Of a DNA stretch of 39,757 nucleotides, positions 24,137 to 31,927 are shown piece after piece. This stretch comes from Streptosporangiaceae bacterium (GTDB lineage Bacteria > Actinomycetota > Actinomycetes > Streptosporangiales > Streptosporangiaceae), in the NCBI GenBank assembly GCA_030038015.1, contig JASHPR010000385.1:1-39757 (forward strand), written 5' to 3'. Within the stretch, counting starts at the first letter, position 1; each line of letters starts with the position of its first letter. Below the pieces are notes generated by a model that did no database searches, was not told the origin of the DNA, and saw only the letters and a list, made by a program, of their open reading frames with translations. A program made the translations under genes and the position numbers.

Positions 24137-24973
24137 TTACCTCCGTACTCCCGCTAGCTCGCAGGCCACGCGTTCCTGCTCCCGGTAGATCGTCAGGCGG
24201 GAATCTGCCTCGTCGAAGTCCACCTGGTGGGCATCGAAGAACGGGCCGTCCACGCAGGCGAAGAGCGTCTTGCCGCCGACCGTGACGCGGCAGCCGCCGC
24301 ACATGCCGGTGCCGTCCACCATCAGCGGGTCGAGGGAGACCATGGCGGGCAGGCCACGGAGCCGTGTCGTGTTCGCGACGGCGCGCATCATCGGCATCGG
24401 GCCCACGGCATAGCAGTGGGTGAACCCGGCGCCAGCGTCCAGCAGTTCCTCCAGGCGGCCGGTGACCAGGCCGTGGTAGCCGAGGGAGCCGTCGTCGGTG
24501 CACACGTGCACCTCGTCGCTCTCGGTGGCCAGCAGGTCGGCGAGGATCACCAGGCCGCGGGTGCGGGCGCCGACGATGCACGAGACCCGAACGCCGCGCG
24601 AGCGCAGCGCGCGGGCCAGCGGGAACACCGCGCCCGTGCCGAAGCCGCCGCCGATCAGCACGGCATGGCCTTCTGCCGGGAGCGGCACCTCCTGGCCGAG
24701 CGGGCCGACGAAGTCGAGGAACTCCTCCCCCGGCTGCATCGCGTTGACCAGCGCGGTCGTGCGACCCACCTCCTGGACGACGATCGTGATCGTGCCCGTG
24801 GCCCGGCTGAAGTCGGTGATGCTGATCGGGATCCGCTCGCCGTGCTCGGTGACCCGCAGGATCACGAACTGGCCGGGCGCCGCGTTGCGCACCACGAGCG
24901 GGGCGTGGACCACGAAGAGCTTGGTGATGTCCGTCAGGTCGCGCTTCTCGATGATCCGTGCGGTGGTGTCCAT
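24137..24973 (-). CDS. NfnA/SudB-like FAD and [2Fe-2S] subunit
   Basis: A 278-residue ferredoxin-reductase-fold protein of the dihydroorotate dehydrogenase electron-transfer/sulfide dehydrogenase family. The N-terminal FAD domain contains RIPISITDFS, the NAD domain starts at GGGFGTGAVFPLARAL (~108-123), and the C-terminal cluster segment DGTGMCGGCRV has Cys225 and Cys228, with Cys240 following. Three cysteines plus an aspartate match the unusual Asp(Cys)3 [2Fe-2S] ligation described for Pyrococcus sulfide dehydrogenase. It would pair with the next gene product to move electrons between reduced ferredoxin and NAD(H)/NADP(H). The start at 24973, with GGAGTGACC upstream, lies 11 bp after the Por alpha-beta stop. 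Confidence 0.91.
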   Translation of the reverse strand: MDTTARIIEKRDLTDITKLFVVHAPLVVRNAAPGQFVILRVTEHGERIPISITDFSRATGTITIVVQEVGRTTALVNAMQPGEEFLDFVGPLGQEVPLPAEGHAVLIGGGFGTGAVFPLARALRSRGVRVSCIVGARTRGLVILADLLATESDEVHVCTDDGSLGYHGLVTGRLEELLDAGAGFTHCYAVGPMPMMRAVANTTRLRGLPAMVSLDPLMVDGTGMCGGCRVTVGGKTLFACVDGPFFDAHQVDFDEADSRLTIYREQERVACELAGVRR

Positions 24974-24984
24974 GGTCACTCCAC

Positions 24985-27273
24985 TCACAGCAGGGGGTGC
25001 TCGTCCCTCGCCTTGAGTCGCTGCCAGCGGCGCTCCACTTCGGCCTCGATCGAGGCGAGCGTCGCTTCGTTGCCGGGCTGGCAGAGGTGCTTCGTCTTGC
25101 CCATCAGCTTGAGCCAGTCGGCGACCGGCACGCGCCGCCCGATCGGCTCCGGGTCGTAGGTGATGTGGGTTATGCCCCGCTCGATCTCGTACAGCGGGAA
25201 GAAGCATGAGTCGACCGCGGCCTGGACGACCTCGACGCCGACCCGGTCCTCGGTCTTCCAGTTGAGCGGGCAGGAGATCAGCACCTTCCCGTAGACCATG
25301 CCCTCATGGCTCGCGTACCACTGGGCCTTGGCGGCCTTCGCCACCAGGTCGTCGGGGTAGCCCTCGACGCCGGTGAACACGTACGGGATGTTGGTCGCGG
25401 CCATGATCTGCGGGGTGTCCTTGTGGTGGAAGGACTTGCCCAGCTCGGCAGGCCCCACGTGGCTGGTCGACGTCATGTGGCCGAGCGGCGTCGAGTAGCT
25501 GAGCTGGCTGCCCGTGTTCATGTAGCCCTCGTTGTCGTACTCGACGACGATCATCCTGTGGTTCCGGAGCGCGGCGCCGATCGCGGTGCCCATGCCGATG
25601 TCCATGCCGCCGTCGCCGGTGACCATCACGAACGTGATGTCCTCGCCGGCCGGCAGCTCGCCGCGGCGAATTCGCTCGTGGAACACCTCGACGAGCCCGC
25701 TCAGCGCGCCGGCGCCGTTCTGGAACAGGTTGTGCACGTAGGTGATGCGGTGCGAGGTGCAGGGGTAGCCGGTGGAGACGACCATCGCGCAGCCCGTCTG
25801 GTAGAGCACGACCACGTCACCCTCGATGCCGCGCAGGAACTGGTCCAGTGCGGGGAAGATGCCGCACCCAGGGCATGCGCCGTGGCCGGGCACGACTCGC
25901 TTCGGCTTGGCGGCGAGCTGCCAGTAGGGCGGCGCCTCGACCTTGAGCCTGCCGTCCGGGCCCGGCTCCACCTTGAGCAGTCCGCTGGTCATCTCCTCAC
26001 GGGTCAGCGGCGGCGTGCCGCGGCGTGGCCGCGACTTGGCGGGGTCGCCGGGCTCAACGCCGTAGTAGTCGAACGGCACCTTGACCGCGCCCCGCTCGGC
26101 GGCCTCGGCCGCGAGCCGGAAGAACGCCTCGGCGTCCTCCGCGTAGAAATCGCGCCCGCCGAGGCCGTAGACACGGCTCAGGCACAGGGTGCGGTTTCCC
26201 TGGTCGTCTTTCAGCGCGGACTTCACCTCGTGCGCGAGGGTGGCGCCGTGCGCCCCGTAGGAGCTGGAGCGCTCGCCGATGACGACCGCCCGGACGCCGC
26301 GCAGCGCCTGCCGGATCGCGTCCGCTGGGAACGGGCGGATCACGTTGGGGCTGACGACGCCGGCCCGGATGCCCTCGGCACGCAGCCGGTCCGCAACGTC
26401 CTTCGCGGTCTCCGCGGCCGAGTTGAGCAGGAAGACCGCGATCTCCGCGTCATCCATCCGGTACTCGTCGACGAGGTCGTAATGCCGGCCGCTCAGCTCC
26501 TCGTACTCGGCGAAGACCTCCCGGAACGCGGGCAGCGCGGCGTCCATCGCCCGCTCAAGCTGGTACTTGTTGTTGATCAGGTCGGGGTCGTTCATGTACG
26601 GCCCGATCGTCACCGGGTGCCGCGGGTCAAGCGCGGTCACCACGTCCGGCAGCGGGCCGAGCCAGTCCCGCACGGTGGCGTCGTCGGCGAAGGTCGAGAC
26701 GCGGCGCTTCTGGTGGCTGGTGAAGAAGCCGTCGAAGGCCACGATCGCCGGCAGCCGCACCTCGGCACGCTCGGCGACGCGCAGCGCGATGAGGTTCATG
26801 TCGTAGACCGCCTGCGGATCACGAGCCAGGAGGACCAGCCAGCCGGTGCTCAGCGCGTAGTAGACGTCGGAGTGGTCACCGCGGATGTCGAGCGGCCCGC
26901 TGACCGTGCGCGTGGCGAGGTCGAGCAGCATCGGATAGCGCGTGCCCGACTGCACCGGCAGCTCCTCCAGCGAGTACAGCAGGCCCTGGGCGCTGGTCGC
27001 GTTGAAGACGCGGCCGCCGCCGGTCGCGGCGCCGTAGCAGATGCCAGCCGCGCTGTGCTCGCCGTCGGCCGGCACCATCACGATGTCGTGCTCGCCCGCG
27101 GCCTTCATCTCGTCGAGCAGCTCGGCGATCTCCGTCGACGGGGTGATCGGGTAGTAGCCCATCAGGTGGAAGTCGATCTGCTTCGCGGACAGCGCCGCCA
27201 TCTCGTTGCCGGCGCGGAACCCGGTAACCTGCTCGGCCCGGCGGGTCGTCGGCCTCGGCGGTGCGACAGTCAT
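24985..27273 (-). CDS. 2-oxoacid:ferredoxin oxidoreductase, fused alpha-beta subunit
   Basis: A 762-residue fusion of the PorA-like alpha domain (residues ~1-400, with YYPITPSTEIAELLDEM and PADGEHSAAG) and the thiamine-diphosphate-binding PorB-like beta domain (~450-740). The beta part has CPGC and further cysteines for a [4Fe-4S] cluster and the TPP motif GDGG (553-556) followed by DNEGYMNTGSQ, the form typical of pyruvate-type enzymes. The reaction is oxidative decarboxylation of pyruvate (or a related 2-oxoacid) to acyl-CoA with reduction of ferredoxin, or its reverse. The start overlaps the gamma-delta stop by one base (TGATG), showing tight coupling. This is an oxygen-sensitive, anaerobic-type enzyme in an otherwise aerobic gene neighbourhood. 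Confidence 0.95.
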   Translation of the reverse strand: MTVAPPRPTTRRAEQVTGFRAGNEMAALSAKQIDFHLMGYYPITPSTEIAELLDEMKAAGEHDIVMVPADGEHSAAGICYGAATGGGRVFNATSAQGLLYSLEELPVQSGTRYPMLLDLATRTVSGPLDIRGDHSDVYYALSTGWLVLLARDPQAVYDMNLIALRVAERAEVRLPAIVAFDGFFTSHQKRRVSTFADDATVRDWLGPLPDVVTALDPRHPVTIGPYMNDPDLINNKYQLERAMDAALPAFREVFAEYEELSGRHYDLVDEYRMDDAEIAVFLLNSAAETAKDVADRLRAEGIRAGVVSPNVIRPFPADAIRQALRGVRAVVIGERSSSYGAHGATLAHEVKSALKDDQGNRTLCLSRVYGLGGRDFYAEDAEAFFRLAAEAAERGAVKVPFDYYGVEPGDPAKSRPRRGTPPLTREEMTSGLLKVEPGPDGRLKVEAPPYWQLAAKPKRVVPGHGACPGCGIFPALDQFLRGIEGDVVVLYQTGCAMVVSTGYPCTSHRITYVHNLFQNGAGALSGLVEVFHERIRRGELPAGEDITFVMVTGDGGMDIGMGTAIGAALRNHRMIVVEYDNEGYMNTGSQLSYSTPLGHMTSTSHVGPAELGKSFHHKDTPQIMAATNIPYVFTGVEGYPDDLVAKAAKAQWYASHEGMVYGKVLISCPLNWKTEDRVGVEVVQAAVDSCFFPLYEIERGITHITYDPEPIGRRVPVADWLKLMGKTKHLCQPGNEATLASIEAEVERRWQRLKARDEHPLL

Positions 27274-28319
27274 CAGGCGTCCCCCCTCTCGCGGTCAAGC
27301 CACGCGAAGAGCGGGACGCGATGCGCCTCGGCCCAGCCGTCCTCCTCTCGGAGCTCGGCGAGCGCGCCGGTCGGGCAGGCGTCGACACACTTCAGGCAGC
27401 CCTTGCAGTAGTTGTAGTCGATGCCGAGCAGCCGCACCGCGGGCTGGCCGTCGCCCTCGTCGGACCAGACGAAGCACAGGTCGGGGCAGACGATGTCGCA
27501 GATCCCGCAGTGCGTGCACGCGTCGGGGTCGAAGGCGGGGAGGAAGCCCTGCCGCGACGTGCTGAGGTTCTTGACAATGCTGTTGCCCACGTCAAGGATG
27601 GCGCCACCGATCGGCGCGTCGAGGTACCCGAACGCGGGTGCGGTTCGCTGCACGGGCCGGCCGGGGTCGCCGGGCTCCGCCGGCCAGGTCCTGCTCCGCA
27701 CCTCACGGTAGCCGCGGTCGAACGTGCGCAGGTTCGCCTCGACGAGGTGCGCGTAGCGGGCCGAGAAGCTGGCGCGGATCGACTCCTTCACCACGGCGGG
27801 GTCGAGGAACGGACAGGCGCGGGCCACCGCGCCGAGCATCGCGGTGTTCACGCGCGTCTTCTCCTCGATCGCGATACCGAGCGCGTCGAGCACCGCCACC
27901 GTGCCAGAGCGCAGGCCCAGCGCCTCGCGGACCTGCTCGGGGGCCGAGCGCGTGTTCATGATCAGCGTGCCGCTGGCGGTCAGGCCGGCGGCCACGTCGA
28001 ACGAGTGCGTCAGTGCCTCGTGGAAAACCGCCACCACCTGCGGCCTCTCGATCGGGCTGCTGGTGCGGACCTCACGATCGCCTGGGCAGAAGCGCACAAA
28101 CGACTTGACCGGCGTGCCTTTCTTCTCCGAGCCGTACGAGGAGAAGTGCGCACCGTTGAAGCCCTGGCGCAGGACCCCGGCCTCGGCAAGGATCTTCCCG
28201 GCCAGGTGCGCGCCGAGCCCGCCAATCGACTCGAGGCGAATGCCGAAGAAGCCATCATCACCGGACCCGGGAAGCGGATCCGTCCTGGTGTCCACCGGAG
28301 TTGGCGCCCGCGTTGACAT
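27273..28319 (-). CDS. 2-oxoacid:ferredoxin oxidoreductase, fused gamma-delta subunit
   Basis: A 348-residue fusion of a PorG-like gamma domain (residues ~20-210, with GIGGLGAHLAGKILAEAG in variant form and GSEKKGTPVKSFVRF) and a C-terminal PorD-like 2x[4Fe-4S] ferredoxin. The ferredoxin cysteines are 268/271/274/278 and 305/308/311/315. Together with the alpha-beta polypeptide it makes a two-subunit, four-domain complex. The start at 28319 has GGAGGTGTCC upstream; longer in-frame ORFs extend into the intergenic region and are not supported. It is the first gene of the operon, behind DosR-like boxes. Confidence 0.94.
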   Translation of the reverse strand: MSTRAPTPVDTRTDPLPGSGDDGFFGIRLESIGGLGAHLAGKILAEAGVLRQGFNGAHFSSYGSEKKGTPVKSFVRFCPGDREVRTSSPIERPQVVAVFHEALTHSFDVAAGLTASGTLIMNTRSAPEQVREALGLRSGTVAVLDALGIAIEEKTRVNTAMLGAVARACPFLDPAVVKESIRASFSARYAHLVEANLRTFDRGYREVRSRTWPAEPGDPGRPVQRTAPAFGYLDAPIGGAILDVGNSIVKNLSTSRQGFLPAFDPDACTHCGICDIVCPDLCFVWSDEGDGQPAVRLLGIDYNYCKGCLKCVDACPTGALAELREEDGWAEAHRVPLFAWLDRERGDA

Positions 28320-28430
28320 TGGACACCTCCGTGATCCACGTATTCGCTTGCCTCTTGCGTTCGTTCGGTCCAGCCCTCTGGATCGCTTGCAAACACCTCT
28401 CACGCTGCGCGGCGTCCATGACCCTGGCCA

Positions 28431-28467
28431 GGGCCGAAAGGTGATGCTGTCCCGGGCCGAAAGTCCT
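28431..28467. promoter_or_regulatory. tandem DosR-like boxes in front of the Por-Nfn operon
   Basis: GGGCCGAAAG occurs twice, at 28431 and 28454, 23 bp apart. The second copy continues to GGGCCGAAAGTCCT (28454-28467), a near-complete DosR core; the first has only the left half-site (GGGCCGAAAGGTGA). They lie 112-148 bp upstream of the gamma-delta start. Repetition at about two helical turns is as expected for cooperative DosR sites. Confidence 0.5.
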
Positions 28468-28644
28468 GGCCGGTGGCCGCGAAGCCGCTCGGCCGGGGCC
28501 GAGCCGGTAATCTCGGCTGGCCATGATCGCGTCATAGCGCTCCCCAAGGATCTGGATGACGACATATGGGGCGAACGGGTCGCCGACGGCCGTGCGAGCT
28601 TGCTGCACCGCTCGCGGAATAAACGGGGATGCAGGTGCCGGCCA

Positions 28645-28681
28645 TGGATCAAGGTCCCGGGCGGTGCGGGACCAAAGACCC
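28645..28681. promoter_or_regulatory. DosR-like box with weaker partner, between Por and flavoprotein genes
   Basis: GGGACCAAAGACCC at 28668-28681 matches the DosR core fully, with an A-rich centre. A weaker copy, TGGATCAAGGTCCC (two mismatches), starts 23 bp upstream at 28645. The full box lies 181 bp before the flavoprotein start and could serve either direction. Confidence 0.5.
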
Positions 28682-28861
28682 TTCCCCGCATCGGCGCAGA
28701 CGGCCAAGGCTCGGTCGGGTACACAATCCTCGGGCTCTCGCCGCTGGCATCTGGCAGACGGCGGCTGCGGAGGTCATCAATCACCAGTTCGGCCGCCAGA
28801 TCCTTGCTCTCGGCCGGCTGGTCCCTGGGCACGCGAAGAGAAGCAGATTGGGAGTATCCGA

Positions 28862-30394
28862 ATGTCCGAAGTTTCCGGAACCTGGGACGAGGAAGCCGAC
28901 GTCGTCGTCGTGGGGTACGGGTTCGCCGGGGCGGCGACGGCGATCGCTGCGCACGACGAGGGCGCCGACGTGCTCCTCTTGGAGAAGGCGCCCGAGGAGC
29001 ACAAGGGCGGCAACAGCCGCGTCTCGGCCAACATCGTTTTCTGGCCCAACGACGTGGAGAAGGCCAAGACCTACTTCCGGGCCTTGACCGGCCCGTACAC
29101 GGACAACATCTCCGACAAGATGATCGAGGTCTGGGCAGAGGAGATGCACGCCAACCGGGCGTGGCTCGAACGACTCGGCATGCAGCCCATAGGCATCGGC
29201 GGCGCTGAGTTCCCCGAGTTCCCGGGTTCGGACTGCGTAGAGATGCTCGTCAATGCCGGCCAGCTCCCCGGATCCGGCCGCCAGGAGTTCACCCTCCGGC
29301 AGACGCCCGCGCAGCTCGGGCAGATGCTGGGGGGCGAACGGCTGTGGAAGGGAGTCACCGAGCCGGCGCTCGATGCTCGCAAGATCCGGAGGATGTACGG
29401 CACGGCGGCCGTCCACCTGGTGGAGAGCAGCGGCGCAGTCGCCGGCGTCCTCGCCGATCGGCAGGGAAAGCGCATCGCGATCAAGGCGGAGCGGGCCGTC
29501 GTGCTCACGTGCGGGGGGTTCGAGAACAACCCGACGATGGTGCGCACCTACGTCAACGCCTTGCCCTGCATCTACCCCACCGGGACTCCGTACAACACCG
29601 GCGATGGCGTCCGCATGGCGCAGGAGGTCGGTGCCGACCTCTGGCACATGAGCAACATCGCCGGCCCCGAGCTCTTCTTCAAGGCGCCAGAGCTCCCCGT
29701 GGCCCGCTGGATCAACCTCCCGCATGCCGGCAGCTACATCTTCGTGGCCGCCGACGGCAAGCGGTTCATAGCCGAAGGCGACCAGTGCATGGGAACCGAC
29801 CGGCACGGGAAGCTCAACTACCACGGCATGTGGATGCAGCAGACAGCACCGATGCCGGTCCACCTGATCTTCGATGAGAGCTTCCGCGCCTCAGGATGCA
29901 TCGGCGACTCGTTCTGCTGCTGGGACGTGGTCCACGGCAACCGATACAACTGGAGCGACGACAACCTCCGCGAGGTCGAAAGGGGCTGGATCAAGCGGGC
30001 GACTTCCATCCGCGATCTGGCGGCTCTCATCGGCCTCCCCCCTGATGTGCTTGAAGCGACCGTGACGCGGTACAACACGTTCGTGGCGCAGGGCGCCGAC
30101 GCAGACTTCGGGCGGAACCCGGCATGGATCGCGGCGATCGAGACGCCCCCGTTCTACGCGATGGAGCTGACACCCAGTTTCGTGAACACCCAAGGAGGCC
30201 CCCGGCGCAACGAGAACGCGCAGGTGATCGGGCTCGACGGCCGGCCGGTCCCGCGGCTCTACTCGGCCGGTGAGCTCGGCTCGATCTACGCCTACAACTA
30301 CAACGCGGGTGGCAACATCGGCGAATGCTTCGCGTTCGGCCGGATCGCCGGGCGCAACGCGGCACGAGAGAAGCCGCTCGAGCTTGCGGGCTAG
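28862..30394 (+). CDS. FAD-dependent oxidoreductase (fumarate reductase/KstD-like)
   Basis: A 510-residue FAD_binding_2 flavoprotein. The FAD motif GYGFAG lies near residues 17-22, followed by a conserved LLLEKAPEEHKGGNS segment. The C-terminus carries the second FAD-contacting segment LYSAGELGSIYAYNYNAGGN. The family includes soluble fumarate/urocanate reductases and 3-ketosteroid dehydrogenases; the active-site residues needed to choose could not be aligned with certainty. No signal peptide, heme-binding motif or membrane anchor is seen, so it is cytoplasmic and would use a soluble electron donor. The start at 28862 follows GGGAGTATCCGA. It is divergent from the Por-Nfn operon, with DosR-like boxes between, which would fit a reductase used at low oxygen. 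Confidence 0.9.
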   Translation: MSEVSGTWDEEADVVVVGYGFAGAATAIAAHDEGADVLLLEKAPEEHKGGNSRVSANIVFWPNDVEKAKTYFRALTGPYTDNISDKMIEVWAEEMHANRAWLERLGMQPIGIGGAEFPEFPGSDCVEMLVNAGQLPGSGRQEFTLRQTPAQLGQMLGGERLWKGVTEPALDARKIRRMYGTAAVHLVESSGAVAGVLADRQGKRIAIKAERAVVLTCGGFENNPTMVRTYVNALPCIYPTGTPYNTGDGVRMAQEVGADLWHMSNIAGPELFFKAPELPVARWINLPHAGSYIFVAADGKRFIAEGDQCMGTDRHGKLNYHGMWMQQTAPMPVHLIFDESFRASGCIGDSFCCWDVVHGNRYNWSDDNLREVERGWIKRATSIRDLAALIGLPPDVLEATVTRYNTFVAQGADADFGRNPAWIAAIETPPFYAMELTPSFVNTQGGPRRNENAQVIGLDGRPVPRLYSAGELGSIYAYNYNAGGNIGECFAFGRIAGRNAAREKPLELAG

Positions 30395-30822
30395 GCCCCC
30401 GGGCCACCCGGCAGGCTGGGCCTCAACGTTCCGGGCCGCGAGAATGCCCACCGCCCATGCACCAGCACCCACCAAAGATCCCGTTGCTGCGCCCGGCCAG
30501 CTCTGCGAAGGCATCCCACGAGGAAGGTCGAGAGGCCGAACCGTGTGGCCGTTCCCGCAGCGCCGCACGAGACCCTCCCGATCCGCAGCGGCGCCGGGCG
30601 CAGCATCGCCGTGCCGATCAGCCCGGCGACCAGGCTGATCACCCGGGACTATGGGACCGCGGCGGTGGGACTTACGGCCCTTGGTAGCGGCGGGTGGCCG
30701 GATGATGCTGACGCGAGCGCTGCGGTGACGGCGTGGCCATCGACTGGCTGACCGCCACGGGTTCGCAGGCATGCCGTGGCCGGCGCAGCGTGTCCGTGCC
30801 TTGGCAAGTTCGGGGGTTCCCG
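30395..30822. other. 428-bp intergenic region upstream of the HMGS-like operon
   Basis: Short open frames exist on both strands, but none has a good ribosome-binding site or recognisable domain. The region contains a tandem pair of DosR-like boxes at 30645-30680. No RNA gene was recognised. Confidence 0.5.
30645..30680. promoter_or_regulatory. tandem DosR-like boxes upstream of the HMGS-like/thiolase-like/DUF35 operon
   Basis: GGGACTTACGGCCC (30667-30680) followed by TT matches the fuller mycobacterial DosR form GGGACTTNNGNCCC completely. A second copy, GGGACTATGGGACC (30645-30658), has one core mismatch. The spacing is 22 bp centre to centre. The strong box lies 142 bp before the first gene start. 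Confidence 0.55.
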
Positions 30823-31905
30823 ATGAAGAGCGGAATAGTGGCTTACGGGGTGTCTGTTCCGTACCGCCGGATCGATGTGAAGGCAATCCTTGAGGTGTGG
30901 GGCAACTCCAGCCCCGAAGTCCTGGAGCACCTTGGCCTGACCGAGCGCGGGGTCCTGTTTTTTGATGAGGACACCACGACGCTGGCGATCGAGGCAGCCC
31001 GGAACGCTCTGCAGGGGGGCGGGGTGGCGGGCGGCGACCTGGAGGCGGTGTACCTGGGGACGGGCACCAACGCCTGGGCCTCAAACCCGTCATCGACACT
31101 CGTGGCTGAAGCCGTGGGTGCTGGTCCGGGCCTGATCTGCTGTGATTTGCAGTTTTCGGGGAAGTCGGGGACGTCGGCGATGCAGGCGCTGCTGGGGCTG
31201 ACGGAGTCTGGCCTGATCTCGCGTGGGCTGGCGATCGGCGCGGACACACTCAACCGGCATGTCGCGCCGGGCGAACTGTATGAGTACACGGCGTCGGCCG
31301 GCGCGGCCGCGTTTGTTATCGGGGCGGAGGATGTGGCCGCGCGGGTCCTCGGCATGCACTCGCACATGAGCTCGCTCAATGACTGGTTCCGCACCGAGGG
31401 TGAGCGCTATATCAGGACCGCGTCGTCCAACATCCCCGACCTGCTCCGGCTGGGGCTGGCCGAGCACATCGTGCCCGCGGTCCTGGCGCTGAACGGCAAG
31501 CTGGGGCTTGCGCCTCAGGATTACGCGCACGCGGTGTTCCAGCAGCCCTACGGTTTCGTGCCTTTCATGCTGGCCGAGGCGCTGGGCCTGAAACCGGACC
31601 AGGTAGCCCTCGGTGCCGTCTCAGGCAAGATCGGCGACTGCGGCGCGGCGTCTGCCCTGCTCGGGCTCGCCAATGTGCTGGACAACGCCGAACCGGGTGA
31701 CAAGGTCTTGCTGGCTTCCTACGGCTTCGGCGCCGGCAGCGACGCCTTCGCGCTGGAGATAACGGGCCACATCAGCCGGCTCCGGCAGAACGGGCCCACC
31801 GTGCACGACCTCCTCGCCCGCAAGGAAATGGTCAGCTATGCCGCCAGCGTGAAGTTTGAGCACAAGTTCCTCAAGCCTGATCACCCTTCGGGCCCGTGGA
31901 CCTGA
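30823..31905 (+). CDS. HMG-CoA synthase-like protein lacking canonical catalytic residues
   Basis: A 360-residue thiolase-fold protein of the archaeal-type HMG-CoA synthase family, judged from the N-terminus (GIVAYGVSVPYRRID), the GDKVLLASYGFGAGSDAF C-terminal region and the gene order. The active site is degraded: where archaeal HMGS has FACKAGT, this reads FSGKSGT, with Gly113 for the cysteine; the FHQP histidine is Gln240 (FQQP); and the glutamate segment GSES is GTGT. HMG-CoA synthesis by the known mechanism is therefore unlikely. It is followed by a thiolase-like and a DUF35 gene, the same trio that forms a complex in archaea, so a structural or altered catalytic role in that complex is inferred. 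The start follows CGGGGGTTCCCG. Confidence 0.82.
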   Translation: MKSGIVAYGVSVPYRRIDVKAILEVWGNSSPEVLEHLGLTERGVLFFDEDTTTLAIEAARNALQGGGVAGGDLEAVYLGTGTNAWASNPSSTLVAEAVGAGPGLICCDLQFSGKSGTSAMQALLGLTESGLISRGLAIGADTLNRHVAPGELYEYTASAGAAAFVIGAEDVAARVLGMHSHMSSLNDWFRTEGERYIRTASSNIPDLLRLGLAEHIVPAVLALNGKLGLAPQDYAHAVFQQPYGFVPFMLAEALGLKPDQVALGAVSGKIGDCGAASALLGLANVLDNAEPGDKVLLASYGFGAGSDAFALEITGHISRLRQNGPTVHDLLARKEMVSYAASVKFEHKFLKPDHPSGPWT

Positions 31906-31927
31906 CCAGGAAAGGAAGGGGAGGGTC

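Larger units (their letters stand above)
28320..28861. other. 542-bp divergent intergenic region with DosR-like boxes
   Basis: The space between the Por-Nfn operon (minus) and the flavoprotein gene (plus). It holds two groups of DosR-like sequences (listed separately) and the inverted repeat GGTCCC-N9-GGGACC at 28653-28673. An open frame on the minus strand (28258-28707) has poorly biased codons and no recognised domain; it may be a decayed gene or chance. No RNA gene was recognised. Confidence 0.5.

Noticed and set aside
25306-27411. 701-codon open frame antisense to the Por alpha-beta gene
   Set aside because: Valine/arginine/histidine-rich shadow frame with no domain; the minus-strand gene is unmistakable.
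28258-28707. 149-codon minus-strand frame upstream of the Por-Nfn operon
   Set aside because: No recognised domain, weak codon bias, overlaps the gamma-delta start by 62 bp and covers the DosR-like boxes; at most a remnant.
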